Shown here one piece after another: positions 35,173-43,343 of a DNA stretch of 64,000 nt; position 1 is the stretch's first letter, and every line of letters starts with the position of its first letter. This stretch comes from Janthinobacterium sp. TB1-E2 (lineage in GTDB: Bacteria > Pseudomonadota > Gammaproteobacteria > Burkholderiales > Burkholderiaceae_D). Location of the stretch: the NCBI RefSeq assembly GCF_036885605.1, contig NZ_CP142523.1:1240001-1304000 (forward strand), written 5' to 3'. A model generated the notes under the pieces. The model was not told the DNA's origin and ran no database searches. It saw nothing but the letters and a program-made list of their open reading frames with translations. A program made the translations under genes and the position numbers.

Positions 35173-35202
35173 ATATTAGCACTCTCTGCGTGAGAGTGCC
35201 AA
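35173..35202 (-). promoter_or_regulatory. rpoH sigma70 promoter
   Basis: Reading the minus strand: TTGGCA (35197-35202), 18-bp spacer, TAATAT (35173-35178). The -35 and the first base pairs of the -10 are also part of the CIRCE palindrome, so repressor and polymerase would compete. Confidence 0.7.
35176..35202. promoter_or_regulatory. CIRCE element (HrcA operator) at rpoH
   Basis: TTAGCACTC, nine bases, GAGTGCCAA: the CIRCE consensus TTAGCACTC-N9-GAGTGCTAA with a single mismatch. CIRCE is bound by the heat-labile repressor HrcA. hrcA itself is not in the window. Confidence 0.88.
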
Positions 35203-35402
35203 TCAGCACATTTAATCGTCCTGATAGCCTAAATACTATGGCGGATTAATGCTTGATATATATCTCTGAACAGCGATTTGACCACGTAGCTAGTCTACGG
35301 CCTCTGGCTGAAGCGAGCCTTAAGAATACTTGCTTAATATCAAGATAACAGCAGTATGGGAGACGCATGGCGGCACCGAAGGCGCCGCCATGGAAGGGAT
35401 GG

Positions 35403-36323
35403 TCAGTTCAGGCGCGCCAGGTGGCGCTGTACGCAGAGGAAGGCGCCGATCAGGCCCAGGCCGGCGCTGACGGCCAGCAGGCCCGCCATCGGCAGCGGCG
35501 CCAGCGGCACCAGCTGGAATTCGGACGCATACAGGCGGGCAAATTCGGCAATCGCGGTATTGAGCGGTTGCAAGGCCAGCGCCACGGCGCCCAGGGCCAG
35601 CGCGCCGGCGCACAGGCCCAGCAGAGCACCCGTGTAATAGAAGGGGCGATGGATGAAGGTGTCCGTCGCGCCGATCAGTTTCGAGATGCTGATTTCATCG
35701 CGCTGCTGCATCACTTGCAGGCGGATGGTATTGAAGACCACGGCGATCACGGCCACGCCCAGGGTGATGGCCAGCAGCAGCAGCACCAGGCGCAGCACGC
35801 CCAGCAGGGCCGCCAGGCGCTTGACCCAGGCCGAATCGACTTGCGCCGATTCCACGCCGGGCAAGTGGCGCAGCTGTTCCGCCACCGCATCGACGTCCTG
35901 CGCTTCGCTGGCGCTGCTGAAGGCGTCGAGTTTCAGCACATAGCTGTCGGGCAAGGGATTGTCGCCCAAGGTGCTCAGTACATCGGCCAGGCCATTCTTG
36001 TTTTTCAGGGTGTCGAGCGCCTGTTCGCGCGGGATGAAGACGATCTTTGCCTTTTGCTCGCCCACGATCTTGCGCATGGAACTGGCCAGGGCCACGGCTT
36101 GTTCGCGCGGCGTGTCGATCTTCAGGAAGACGCTGATTTCCGGATCGACCGACATCTGTTCCGACATCGGGCGCACATTGTCGAGCATGGTCAAGCCGGC
36201 GAACGGCAGCGACAGGGCAATGGCGACGACGACGACGTTCAACAGAAAGCCGCCTGGCGACTTGCGTAAATGAATCAGCGCCGAGCCCAGCGCGAAGCGG
36301 TGTTGACGGAACCAGCCTCTCAT
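35403..36323 (-). CDS. ftsX: Cell division protein FtsX
   Basis: 306 residues, four TM helices (about 28-48, 175-200, 228-250, 272-295) with a periplasmic domain between TM1 and TM2 and the FtsX-type permease half at the C-terminus (QVMQQRDEISISKLIGATDTFIHRPF). FtsEX couples ATP use to activation of septal amidases during division. It overlaps ftsE by ATGA and is the last gene of the ftsY-ftsE-ftsX operon. Confidence 0.95.
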   Translation of the reverse strand: MRGWFRQHRFALGSALIHLRKSPGGFLLNVVVVAIALSLPFAGLTMLDNVRPMSEQMSVDPEISVFLKIDTPREQAVALASSMRKIVGEQKAKIVFIPREQALDTLKNKNGLADVLSTLGDNPLPDSYVLKLDAFSSASEAQDVDAVAEQLRHLPGVESAQVDSAWVKRLAALLGVLRLVLLLLAITLGVAVIAVVFNTIRLQVMQQRDEISISKLIGATDTFIHRPFYYTGALLGLCAGALALGAVALALQPLNTAIAEFARLYASEFQLVPLAPLPMAGLLAVSAGLGLIGAFLCVQRHLARLN

Positions 36324-37063
36324 GGCTGTTCTCCCTGCGCGTCGTCCAAGCCGGGGGACGGTGCAAAATCGGGATCGGGCGGCGCGAAGACGGGCGCTTG
36401 CGTGGCCTTGTCGATGGCCACCAGCTGGCCGTTTTTCAGGTGGATCACGCGGGCGGCGGCGTCGAGCATCTGTTCGTCATGGCTGGAAATGAGGCAGGTC
36501 ACGCCCACCGAGTGGAAGGCTTTCAGGGCGTCGAGCACCTTGTTGGCGCTGGCGCGGTCCAGGTTGGCCGTCGGTTCGTCGGCCAGGATGATCTGCGGCC
36601 GGTTGACGATGGCGCGCGCGATCGACACGCGCTGCTGCTCGCCGCCCGACAGCGACAGCGGCCGCGCCATGGCGCGGTCCAGCAATCCCACCTTGTCGAG
36701 CGCGGCGCGCGCGCGCTGCTCGGCGGCCGCCTTGTGGGCGCCCACGACGAGCAGCGGCAGCATGACGTTGGCCAGGATGGAGCGGTCGTTCAATAACTTT
36801 TGCTGCTGGAAGATCAGGCCCATGTTGCGGCGCAGGAAGGGCACGCCGGCCGGCTTGATCTTTGCCATGTCCTGGCCATTGACGATCAGCTTGCCCGACG
36901 TGGGGCGTTCCATGGCGGCGATCATTTTCAGCAAGGTGGATTTGCCGGCGCCGGACGGGCCGGCCAGAAACACCAGCTCGCCCTTGGCAATACTGAGCGA
37001 AATGTCGCTGAGCGCCACGGCATCGGGGGAGTATTGCTTGGAGACGTGCTGAAATTCAATCAT
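36320..37063 (-). CDS. ftsE: Cell division ATP-binding protein FtsE
   Basis: 247 residues. Walker A GPSGAGKST (about 36-44), Q-loop FQQQ, signature LSGGEQQR, Walker B IILADEPTANLD. The C-terminal 25 residues are a Pro/Asp-rich tail longer than in E. coli FtsE. I took ATG 37063 (MIEFQHVSKQY) because the family begins there; the frame continues upstream into ftsY. Ten bp separate it from ftsY. Confidence 0.95.
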   Translation of the reverse strand: MIEFQHVSKQYSPDAVALSDISLSIAKGELVFLAGPSGAGKSTLLKMIAAMERPTSGKLIVNGQDMAKIKPAGVPFLRRNMGLIFQQQKLLNDRSILANVMLPLLVVGAHKAAAEQRARAALDKVGLLDRAMARPLSLSGGEQQRVSIARAIVNRPQIILADEPTANLDRASANKVLDALKAFHSVGVTCLISSHDEQMLDAAARVIHLKNGQLVAIDKATQAPVFAPPDPDFAPSPGLDDAQGEQP

Positions 37064-37073
37064 GTAGGTAGGC

Positions 37074-38141
37074 TTATCCGAGCAGCGCTTCGACAAATTC
37101 GGCAGCCACGAACGGCTGCAAGTCTTCAATTTTCTCACCGATGCCGATGAAGTACACGGGCACGGGACGCACGCGGGCTATCGCCGCCAGCACGCCGCCC
37201 TTGGCGGTGCCGTCCAGCTTGGTGATCACCAGGCCGCTTAACTGCAGGGCATCGTCGAACGCCTTCACTTGCGTGAGGGCGTTCTGGCCTGTGTTGCCGT
37301 CGATGACGAGCAGGGTTTCATGCGGCGCGCCATCCATGCCCTTGCCGATCACGCGCTTGATTTTCTTCAATTCTTCCATCAGGTGCAACTGCGTGGGCAA
37401 GCGGCCCGCCGTGTCGACCATCACCACGTCGATGCCGCGCGCTTTCGCCGATTGCACGGAGTCGTAGGCCACGGCGGCCGGGTCGCCCGATTCCTGCGAA
37501 ATCACGGTAACGTTGTTGCGCTCGCCCCAGACCATCAGCTGTTCGCGCGCGGCGGCGCGGAAGGTGTCGCCCGCAGCCAGCAGCACGGACTGGTTGTTCG
37601 ACTGCATGTGCTTGGCGAGCTTGCCGATGGTGGTGGTCTTGCCGGCGCCATTCACGCCGGAAATCATCATCACGAGCGGCTTGTGGCGGCCCAGCTCGAA
37701 GCGCTTTTCCAGTGGCGAGAGCAGGTCGATCAGCAGCACTTTCAGCGCGGCCTTGACGGCGGCGGCATCGAGCAGCTTGTCTTCCTTGACCTTTTTCTTC
37801 AATTCCGTGAGCAGGAATTCCGTGGCGTCGATGCCCGCGTCGGACATCAGCAGGGCCGCTTCCAGCTCTTCGTACAGGGCGTCGTCGATCTTCGCGCCGA
37901 CGAACAGCACGGACAAGGTGTTCGAGGTTTTCGACAAGCCGGCCTTCAGGCGCGTCATCCACGATTTTTTCTCGGGTTCGGCGGCCACGATCACGGGCAC
38001 GAGCTCGGCCGGCGCGCCGCTCAGCGGTTCAGCGGACGGGGCTGCTGCTGGCGCGGCAGGCGGCGTGGCGGCGGGAAGGACGAGAGGCTCGGCTGGCGCA
38101 GCCTCGGGAGCGATGGGTTTTTTCTTGAAGAAACTAAACAT
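37074..38141 (-). CDS. ftsY: Signal recognition particle receptor FtsY
   Basis: 355 residues: a short Pro/Ala-rich acidic A-region (about 10-55), then the N domain (about 60-145) and the SRP GTPase G domain with GVNGAGKTTTIGKLA, the DTFRAAA insertion box, VDTAGRLP and TKLDGTAKGG. It docks SRP-ribosome complexes at the membrane for co-translational insertion. First gene of the ftsY-ftsE-ftsX operon. Confidence 0.96.
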   Translation of the reverse strand: MFSFFKKKPIAPEAAPAEPLVLPAATPPAAPAAAPSAEPLSGAPAELVPVIVAAEPEKKSWMTRLKAGLSKTSNTLSVLFVGAKIDDALYEELEAALLMSDAGIDATEFLLTELKKKVKEDKLLDAAAVKAALKVLLIDLLSPLEKRFELGRHKPLVMMISGVNGAGKTTTIGKLAKHMQSNNQSVLLAAGDTFRAAAREQLMVWGERNNVTVISQESGDPAAVAYDSVQSAKARGIDVVMVDTAGRLPTQLHLMEELKKIKRVIGKGMDGAPHETLLVIDGNTGQNALTQVKAFDDALQLSGLVITKLDGTAKGGVLAAIARVRPVPVYFIGIGEKIEDLQPFVAAEFVEALLG

Positions 38142-38305
38142 GGATGTGTGGTGGCGGGTGCTGACCTAAGGCCCGGCGGCGCCGGACACTGTTGATCCGG
38201 CTATTCTACCAGAGCGCGCCCGGCCCTTCATGCTTTACTGTTCGATTGGCAACATTGCGCGGCTATCCACGGAGATCGCCGCAGTTGCCGCGCTTTCCAG
38301 CCGGT

Positions 38306-39289
38306 TCAGTGGGTTTGCAGGGCGAGCGCCTGATGGCGGCGGCGCCAGTCGGCGATGCTTTCGTCGACTTGCCGCAAGTCCAGCACATGCAAAAACGGTG
38401 GCGGCTGCTTGTACAGCACGGGACTACGTCCGCCGGCCCACAATTCCATCTCTGGCGGCAAGCTTGCATGCAGCTGCTGCAGGCTGTCGCGCGTCTGCCG
38501 TTGCTTGCTGGCGCTGGAAAACGACAGCGCGACGATGTCGGCCCGCTGCGCGCGGGCGGCCGCGACGATGTCCGTCAGCGGCGTTTCCACGCCCAGCGAC
38601 ATGCAATGGGCGCCGGCCGCCGCGCACAGCGCCTCGGCCATCAGCAGCCCCAGGCCATGACGCTCCTGCGGCAAGGTGCTGAGGACGATGCGCGGCGTGC
38701 GCGTGGACGGGCTGCTTGCTTGCGGCAGGGAAAAGATGGCGTGGCGCATCACCGTTTGCAAGGTTTCGCTATACAGATGCTCTTCATATACGGCCAGGTC
38801 GCCGCAAGCCCACGCTTCGCCCACCATGCCCGTGAGGGGGGCGATGACGTCGATGGTGAACGCTTTCAAGCCCAGCACGGCCAGCGCCTGGCGCAGGGCG
38901 TCGCCCAGTTCCGCCATCTGGTGGCCACGGCACAGCGACAGGTAGTGTTCGAGCTGGGGTGCGGGCGTTGACGGCGCCGCACTGCCGGCGCTGGCCAGCT
39001 GCTGCAGTTGCACGGTGCTGTGTTGCATGATTTTTCCCGGACGAAATCCGAGGTCCAGCAGGCGCTTAACCATGCGCAGCTTCTGCACTTGCTCGGCCGG
39101 ATAGCTGCGTTCGCCAAAAGCATCGCGCTGGGGCTGGGGAAAGGCGTAGCGGCGCTCCCACACACGCAAGGTTTCCTTGGCCAGCCCGGTATCGCGCTCG
39201 ACATCGCTGATGCTGAAGGCGGAAGTAGGTTGCAGGTCAGTATCCATACCAGGGGGCTTGCTCGCATGCCAAAAGAACGTGGAGTGCAT
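38306..39289 (-). CDS. MerR-family adenosylcobalamin photoreceptor (CarH/LitR type)
   Basis: 327 residues. An N-terminal MerR helix-turn-helix (about 26-95: FSISDVERDTGLAKETLRVWERRY) is followed by a helical bundle and a B12-binding domain. The light-sensor marks are present: Trp160, nine residues, Glu170-His171 (the Wx9EH adenosyl-capping motif) and ERHGLG with His211 as lower cobalt ligand (ExHxxG). CarH/LitR proteins bind DNA as tetramers in the dark and fall apart on illumination, releasing repression. ATG 39289 has GGAAGG upstream; ATG 39247 (MDTDLQ) is the alternative. It is divergent from the eight-gene operon it most likely controls. Confidence 0.87.
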   Translation of the reverse strand: MHSTFFWHASKPPGMDTDLQPTSAFSISDVERDTGLAKETLRVWERRYAFPQPQRDAFGERSYPAEQVQKLRMVKRLLDLGFRPGKIMQHSTVQLQQLASAGSAAPSTPAPQLEHYLSLCRGHQMAELGDALRQALAVLGLKAFTIDVIAPLTGMVGEAWACGDLAVYEEHLYSETLQTVMRHAIFSLPQASSPSTRTPRIVLSTLPQERHGLGLLMAEALCAAAGAHCMSLGVETPLTDIVAAARAQRADIVALSFSSASKQRQTRDSLQQLHASLPPEMELWAGGRSPVLYKQPPPFLHVLDLRQVDESIADWRRRHQALALQTH

Positions 39290-39376
39290 TTTACGCCTTC
39301 CGCCGCCCCGGACCAAATAGCTGAATCCGATTGAAAATTGCCGACGTATAAGTTTCTGAACGGCTGAGAGCGCTCA

Positions 39377-39405
39377 TTGACATAAATCAATATTTCATCG
39401 ATTAT
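39377..39405 (+). promoter_or_regulatory. Putative sigma70 promoter of the light-response operon
   Basis: Perfect TTGACA (39377-39382), 17-bp spacer, GATTAT (39400-39405), in the AT-rich divergent region between the MerR gene and the oxidoreductase gene. Transcription would begin near 39412. Confidence 0.65.
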
Positions 39406-39417
39406 CCATGAGGCTTA

Positions 39418-39432
39418 TTTGTCCAGGACAAA
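39418..39432. promoter_or_regulatory. Candidate operator palindrome for the MerR/B12 regulator
   Basis: TTTGTCCAGGACAAA, a perfect 7+1+7 palindrome at about +6 to +20 of the predicted start, where a bound repressor would block early transcription. I infer the binding protein from position only. Confidence 0.5.
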
Positions 39433-39450
39433 CTTAACACAGGTGCACTC

Positions 39451-40761
39451 ATGAAAATTGCCGTCGTCGGAGCAGGAATCGCAGGATTGTCGTGTGCCTA
39501 TCGCCTGGCGCAAGCGGGCCAGGACGTCACCTTGTACGAGGCGGGCGACTATTTTGGCGGCCACAGCCATACGGTGGACGTCACGCTCGATGGCGTCACG
39601 CATGGCGTCGACACGGGTTTTCTCGTGTTTAACCACGCCACCTACCCGAACCTGGTGCAGCTGTTTGACGAACTCGGTGTCGAGGCGGCCGACAGCGACA
39701 TGTCGTTTTCCGTCAAAATGCCGCTGGGCACGGCATCCGATGCGCGCGTGCTGGAATGGGCGGGCGCCAATCTCGATACCGTGTTTACCCAGCGCAGCAA
39801 CCTGCTGCGCCCCGCCTTTTTGCGCATGCTGCGCGACATTGTGCGCTTCAACCGCCAGGCCAGCGCCCTGGCCACGGCCAGCGTGCCGGCGCCGGCCATG
39901 TCGCTGGGCGAATACCTTGACCTGCACAACTATGGCGACGAGTTCCGCCACTGGTATCTGCTGCCGATGGCCGCATGCATCTGGTCGTGCCCGGCGCGCC
40001 AGATGCTGGCTTTTCCCTTGGCCACGTTCATCCGTTTCTGCCACAACCATGGCTTGCTGCAAGTGAGTGACCGTCCGCAATGGCGCACGGTGCGGGGCGG
40101 ATCGCGCGTGTACGTGGAAAAACTGCTGGCCGGCATCCCGCAGCAGCGCCTCGCTTGCCCCGTGCTGGCCGTGCGCCGCCAGCCGCACGGTGGCGCGCGC
40201 ATGGTCGAGCTGCATACGGCCGCCGGCGTCGAGCATGTCGATCATGTCGTGCTCGCTTGCCACAGCGACCAGTCGCTGGCCCTGCTGGGAGATATCCGCG
40301 ACGATGAGCGCTCCGTGCTCGAAGCCGTGCGTTACCAGCCGAATCGAGCTGTGCTGCATACGGATGCGTCCTGCCTGCCGCAGCGCCGCAAGGCATGGTC
40401 GGCCTGGAATTACCAGGGCAGGCCGGCCGCGCAAGGCGATGCGCCGCAAGTGTGCGTGCATTATTTGCTGAACCAGCTGCAACCCTTGCCCTTTACCACG
40501 CCCGTTATCGTGTCGCTTAACCCGCTCGACGAGCCCGCTCCGGCGAGCATCATCGACGAATTTTCGTATGCCCACCCCGTGTTCGATGGCGCGGCCATTG
40601 CCGCCCAGGCGCGCCTGGCCGGTTTCCAGGGCGCGCAGCATACGTGGTTCGCGGGCGCCTGGACGGGTTATGGTTTCCACGAGGACGGCTTGAAGTCGGG
40701 CCTGGCCGTGGCGCAAATACTCAATGGCATGGCGGCGGCGGAGCTCGGCCATGCCGCGTGA
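39451..40761 (+). CDS. FAD/NAD(P)-binding oxidoreductase (COG2907 type)
   Basis: 436 residues. The N-terminal dinucleotide fold VVGAGIAGLSCAYRLAQAG and the GGHSHT motif place it among amine-oxidase-like flavoproteins; the C-terminal FAD segment is FAGAWTGYGFHEDGLKSG. Members of this group sit beside DUF1365 and CFA-synthase-like genes in singlet-oxygen and light-induced operons, and some act as fatty-acid desaturases or oxidases in furan fatty acid synthesis. Activity on membrane acyl chains is inferred. First gene of the operon; GTGCACTC rather than a strong ribosome site precedes the ATG. Confidence 0.87.
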   Translation: MKIAVVGAGIAGLSCAYRLAQAGQDVTLYEAGDYFGGHSHTVDVTLDGVTHGVDTGFLVFNHATYPNLVQLFDELGVEAADSDMSFSVKMPLGTASDARVLEWAGANLDTVFTQRSNLLRPAFLRMLRDIVRFNRQASALATASVPAPAMSLGEYLDLHNYGDEFRHWYLLPMAACIWSCPARQMLAFPLATFIRFCHNHGLLQVSDRPQWRTVRGGSRVYVEKLLAGIPQQRLACPVLAVRRQPHGGARMVELHTAAGVEHVDHVVLACHSDQSLALLGDIRDDERSVLEAVRYQPNRAVLHTDASCLPQRRKAWSAWNYQGRPAAQGDAPQVCVHYLLNQLQPLPFTTPVIVSLNPLDEPAPASIIDEFSYAHPVFDGAAIAAQARLAGFQGAQHTWFAGAWTGYGFHEDGLKSGLAVAQILNGMAAAELGHAA

Positions 40762-41548
40762 TCCATCGCCGCCCGTGGCACCGCAGCCCCAGCTGTGCCT
40801 GGGACAGGTGCGCCATGCGCGGCTGCGCCCACGCGCACATGCTTTTGCTTACGGCATGTTTTATCTGCGCCTGCCTTTGCGCAGCATGGGGGCGCGCGAT
40901 TTTCCTGCCCGGCTGATGTCGCGCAACGGCGCCAATGTGCTGTCCTTCCGCGACAGCGACCACGGCGATGGCGCGACGCCGCTGCTGGACTGGATCGACG
41001 GCTTGCTGCGTGAACATGGCGTGGCGGATGCGGGTGGTGAAATCTGGCTGCAAACCATGCCGCGCATGTTCGGTTATGTCTTCAATCCCGTCAGCTTCTG
41101 GTTTTGCCACCGCCCGGATGGCGCGCTGCGCGCCGTGGTCTGCGATGTGCGCAATACCTTTGGCGAGCGCCATCTGTACCTGCTCGAGCAGGGCGGCGCC
41201 ATCGCGTATGGCAGCGAGCTGCGCGCCAATAAAATTTTCCACGTCTCGCCGTTTTGCAAGGTGGAGGGAAATTATCGTTTCCATTTCCTGCGTAACAGCG
41301 AACAGGGCGGCGAGCGCCACCTGGCCCGGGTCGACTATGACGACCTCGACGGCCCGCTGCTGCAGACGAGCTTGTCCGGCACGGCGCAGCCGCTGCGCGA
41401 TGGCGCCATCGCCTGGGCCCTGCTGCGCTATCCGTTGATGACGTTAGGCGTGATGGCGCGCATTCATTGGCAAGCCTTGCGCCTGTGGCTGCGCCGCGTG
41501 CCGTTTTTCAGCAAACCCCTTCCACCACAAGAAAAGGTGTCCCGATGA
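40751..41548 (+). CDS. DUF1365 family protein
   Basis: A 265-residue DUF1365 protein (VRHARLRPRAHAFAYGMFYLRL; MFGYVFNPVSFWFCHR; NKIFHVSPFCKVEGNYRF). The biochemical role is unknown; the gene nearly always lies between the FAD oxidoreductase and the CFA-like gene, so a part in the same lipid modification is likely. The start is ATG 40751, overlapping the previous gene by 11 bp; the frame also runs nine codons upstream. It overlaps the next gene by ATGA. Confidence 0.87.
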   Translation: MPRDPSPPVAPQPQLCLGQVRHARLRPRAHAFAYGMFYLRLPLRSMGARDFPARLMSRNGANVLSFRDSDHGDGATPLLDWIDGLLREHGVADAGGEIWLQTMPRMFGYVFNPVSFWFCHRPDGALRAVVCDVRNTFGERHLYLLEQGGAIAYGSELRANKIFHVSPFCKVEGNYRFHFLRNSEQGGERHLARVDYDDLDGPLLQTSLSGTAQPLRDGAIAWALLRYPLMTLGVMARIHWQALRLWLRRVPFFSKPLPPQEKVSR

Positions 41549-42792
41549 GCTCCGATTTCCTGCCGACCGGCCTGCAGGCGCGCGCCTGCGTCCGTCCCGA
41601 CCACACGGCCGATCACACGCACCTGGACGTGCCCGCCTCCGGGCGCGTGATCTTGCGCTTGCTGGAAAAACTGCAGCATGGCGCCCTGCGCCTGCGCACG
41701 CCTGACGGCAGTATCTTGCTGTATGGCGACGGCAGCCACCCCGTCACCCTGGACTTGCACAATTGGCGTTTGTGCTCGGCCGTGCTGCGCTCGGGCGATA
41801 TCGGCTTTGCGGAAACGTTTATCGCCGGCGACTGGCGCACGGACAATTTGCCGGGCCTGATCGAGCTGATGATACGCAACCGCGCGCAGATCGAATCGCT
41901 GATCTATGGCAACTGGTGGGGCAACCTCGTCTACAAGCTGCGGCACTTGCTCAACCGCAATTCGCGGGCCGGCAGCAAGAAGAATATCCACGCCCATTAC
42001 GACATCGGCAACGCCTTTTATCAGTTGTGGCTGGATCCGTCGATGACGTATTCGAGCGCGCTGTTCAGCGAAGGCGCCAGCCTGGAGCAGGCGCAAGGTG
42101 CGAAATACCGGCGCATCGCCGACCAGCTGCAGCTGCAGCCGGGCGCCAAGGTGCTGGAAATCGGCTGCGGCTGGGGCGGCTTTGCGGAAACGGCGGCGCG
42201 CAGCTACGGCGCCCACGTGACGGGTTTGACTCTATCTACGGAGCAACTTGCCTATGCGCGCCAGCGCCTGCAGGACGCGGGGCTGGCGCAGCAGGCTGAT
42301 TTGCAACTGTGCGACTACCGCGACAGCGCCGGCCAGTACGACGCCATCGCCTCGATCGAGATGTTCGAAGCCGTGGGGCAAAGCTACTGGCCCGGCTATT
42401 TCGAGTGCGTGGCGCGCAACCTGAAGCAGGGCGGACGCGCCTGCATCCAGACCATCGTCATTGCCGACGACTTGTTCGAGCGCTACAGCAAGAGCACGGA
42501 TTTTATTCAACAGTACATTTTCCCGGGCGGCATGCTGCCGTCGCCGGCCGAGTTTCGCCGCGCCGCCGAGGCGCAGGGTTTGCGCGTGGAAGACGCCTTC
42601 AGCTTCGGCCTCGATTACGCGGAAACCTTGCGCCAGTGGCGCGCCAGCTTCCTGGTCCAGCGCACGGCGCTGGAAAAGCAGGGTTTCGATGGCCGTTTCC
42701 TGCTGACCTGGGAGTTTTACCTCGCGTATTGCGAGGCCGCCTTCCAGGCGCACAACACGGATGTGATGCAATTTACCCTGATCAAGGACTGA
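41545..42792 (+). CDS. Cyclopropane-fatty-acyl-phospholipid synthase family methyltransferase
   Basis: 415 residues. The N-terminal lipid-binding region (about 1-130) is followed by a SAM methyltransferase domain with VLEIGCGWGGFAE (motif I), EMFEAVGQSYW and the FIQQYIFPGGMLPS segment typical of CFA synthases. It methylates unsaturated acyl chains of phospholipids, giving cyclopropane or methyl-branched products; the latter are precursors of furan fatty acids. The neighbours fit either product. ATG 41545 overlaps the DUF1365 stop. Confidence 0.9.
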   Translation: MSSDFLPTGLQARACVRPDHTADHTHLDVPASGRVILRLLEKLQHGALRLRTPDGSILLYGDGSHPVTLDLHNWRLCSAVLRSGDIGFAETFIAGDWRTDNLPGLIELMIRNRAQIESLIYGNWWGNLVYKLRHLLNRNSRAGSKKNIHAHYDIGNAFYQLWLDPSMTYSSALFSEGASLEQAQGAKYRRIADQLQLQPGAKVLEIGCGWGGFAETAARSYGAHVTGLTLSTEQLAYARQRLQDAGLAQQADLQLCDYRDSAGQYDAIASIEMFEAVGQSYWPGYFECVARNLKQGGRACIQTIVIADDLFERYSKSTDFIQQYIFPGGMLPSPAEFRRAAEAQGLRVEDAFSFGLDYAETLRQWRASFLVQRTALEKQGFDGRFLLTWEFYLAYCEAAFQAHNTDVMQFTLIKD

Positions 42793-42794
42793 CC

Positions 42795-43343
42795 ATGCGC
42801 CGCCTGCTTGCCACTATTGTGCTGTCATTGACCGTGTTGGGTGCCGCGGCCGCGCCGCCGGCCTTTATCGCTGCCGACGTGCCCGAAGCCCGGCTGGCGG
42901 GCGAGGGCGAATACACGTGGTTCGGCATGCGTATTTATCGGGCGCAACTGTGGGTGGGCCCGCAAGGCTACCAGGGCGCGGCGTCCGAAACGGCGCCGTT
43001 TGTGCTGGAACTGCGCTACGCACGCGCGCTCGACGGCAAGAAGATCGCCGAAGCCAGTCATGAACAGATGCAAAAGTTGGGCGTGGGCACGGAAGCGCAG
43101 CGCCTGGCCTGGCTGTCCACCATGCAGCGCATCTTTCCTGACGTTAAGGAAGACCAGCGCATCGCGGGCGTCTACCGGGCCGGCATCGCGCCCGGCGTAC
43201 GCTTTTACCTCGACGGCAAGGTACTGGCGGACGTGACGGATGGCGACTTCGCGCGTGCGTTCTTTGCCATCTGGCTGTCGCCATCGACGACGGCGCCGAA
43301 GCTGCGCGCGGCCTTGCTGCAGAGTGCGGCGCCGCTGCCATGA
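42795..43343 (+). CDS. Chalcone isomerase-fold periplasmic protein
   Basis: 182 residues. A signal peptide (cleavage near AAA-AP, about residue 20) precedes a chalcone-isomerase-like domain (GEGEYTWFGMRIYRAQLWVG; FVLELRYARALDGKKIAEAS; VKEDQRIAGVYRAGIAPGVRFYLDGK). Bacterial members are not flavonoid enzymes; plant and fungal relatives bind fatty acids, which fits an operon for lipid modification. Two bases separate it from the methyltransferase gene and it overlaps the next by ATGA. Confidence 0.83.
   Translation: MRRLLATIVLSLTVLGAAAAPPAFIAADVPEARLAGEGEYTWFGMRIYRAQLWVGPQGYQGAASETAPFVLELRYARALDGKKIAEASHEQMQKLGVGTEAQRLAWLSTMQRIFPDVKEDQRIAGVYRAGIAPGVRFYLDGKVLADVTDGDFARAFFAIWLSPSTTAPKLRAALLQSAAPLP

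Larger units (their letters stand above)
35017..35402. other. 386-bp rpoH upstream region
   Basis: Holds the untranslated rpoH leader (about 150 nt, GC-poor, a place where an RNA thermometer could lie), the rpoH promoter with CIRCE, then about 160 bp with no gene. Near the ftsX end there is a CATGGCGGC/GCCGCCATG hairpin (35366-35392) without a T tract, which may mark the 3' end of the ftsX transcript. Confidence 0.55.

Noticed and set aside
35366-35392. Rho-independent terminator of ftsX
   Set aside because: A strong stem but no T tract on the minus-strand side; left as a hairpin.
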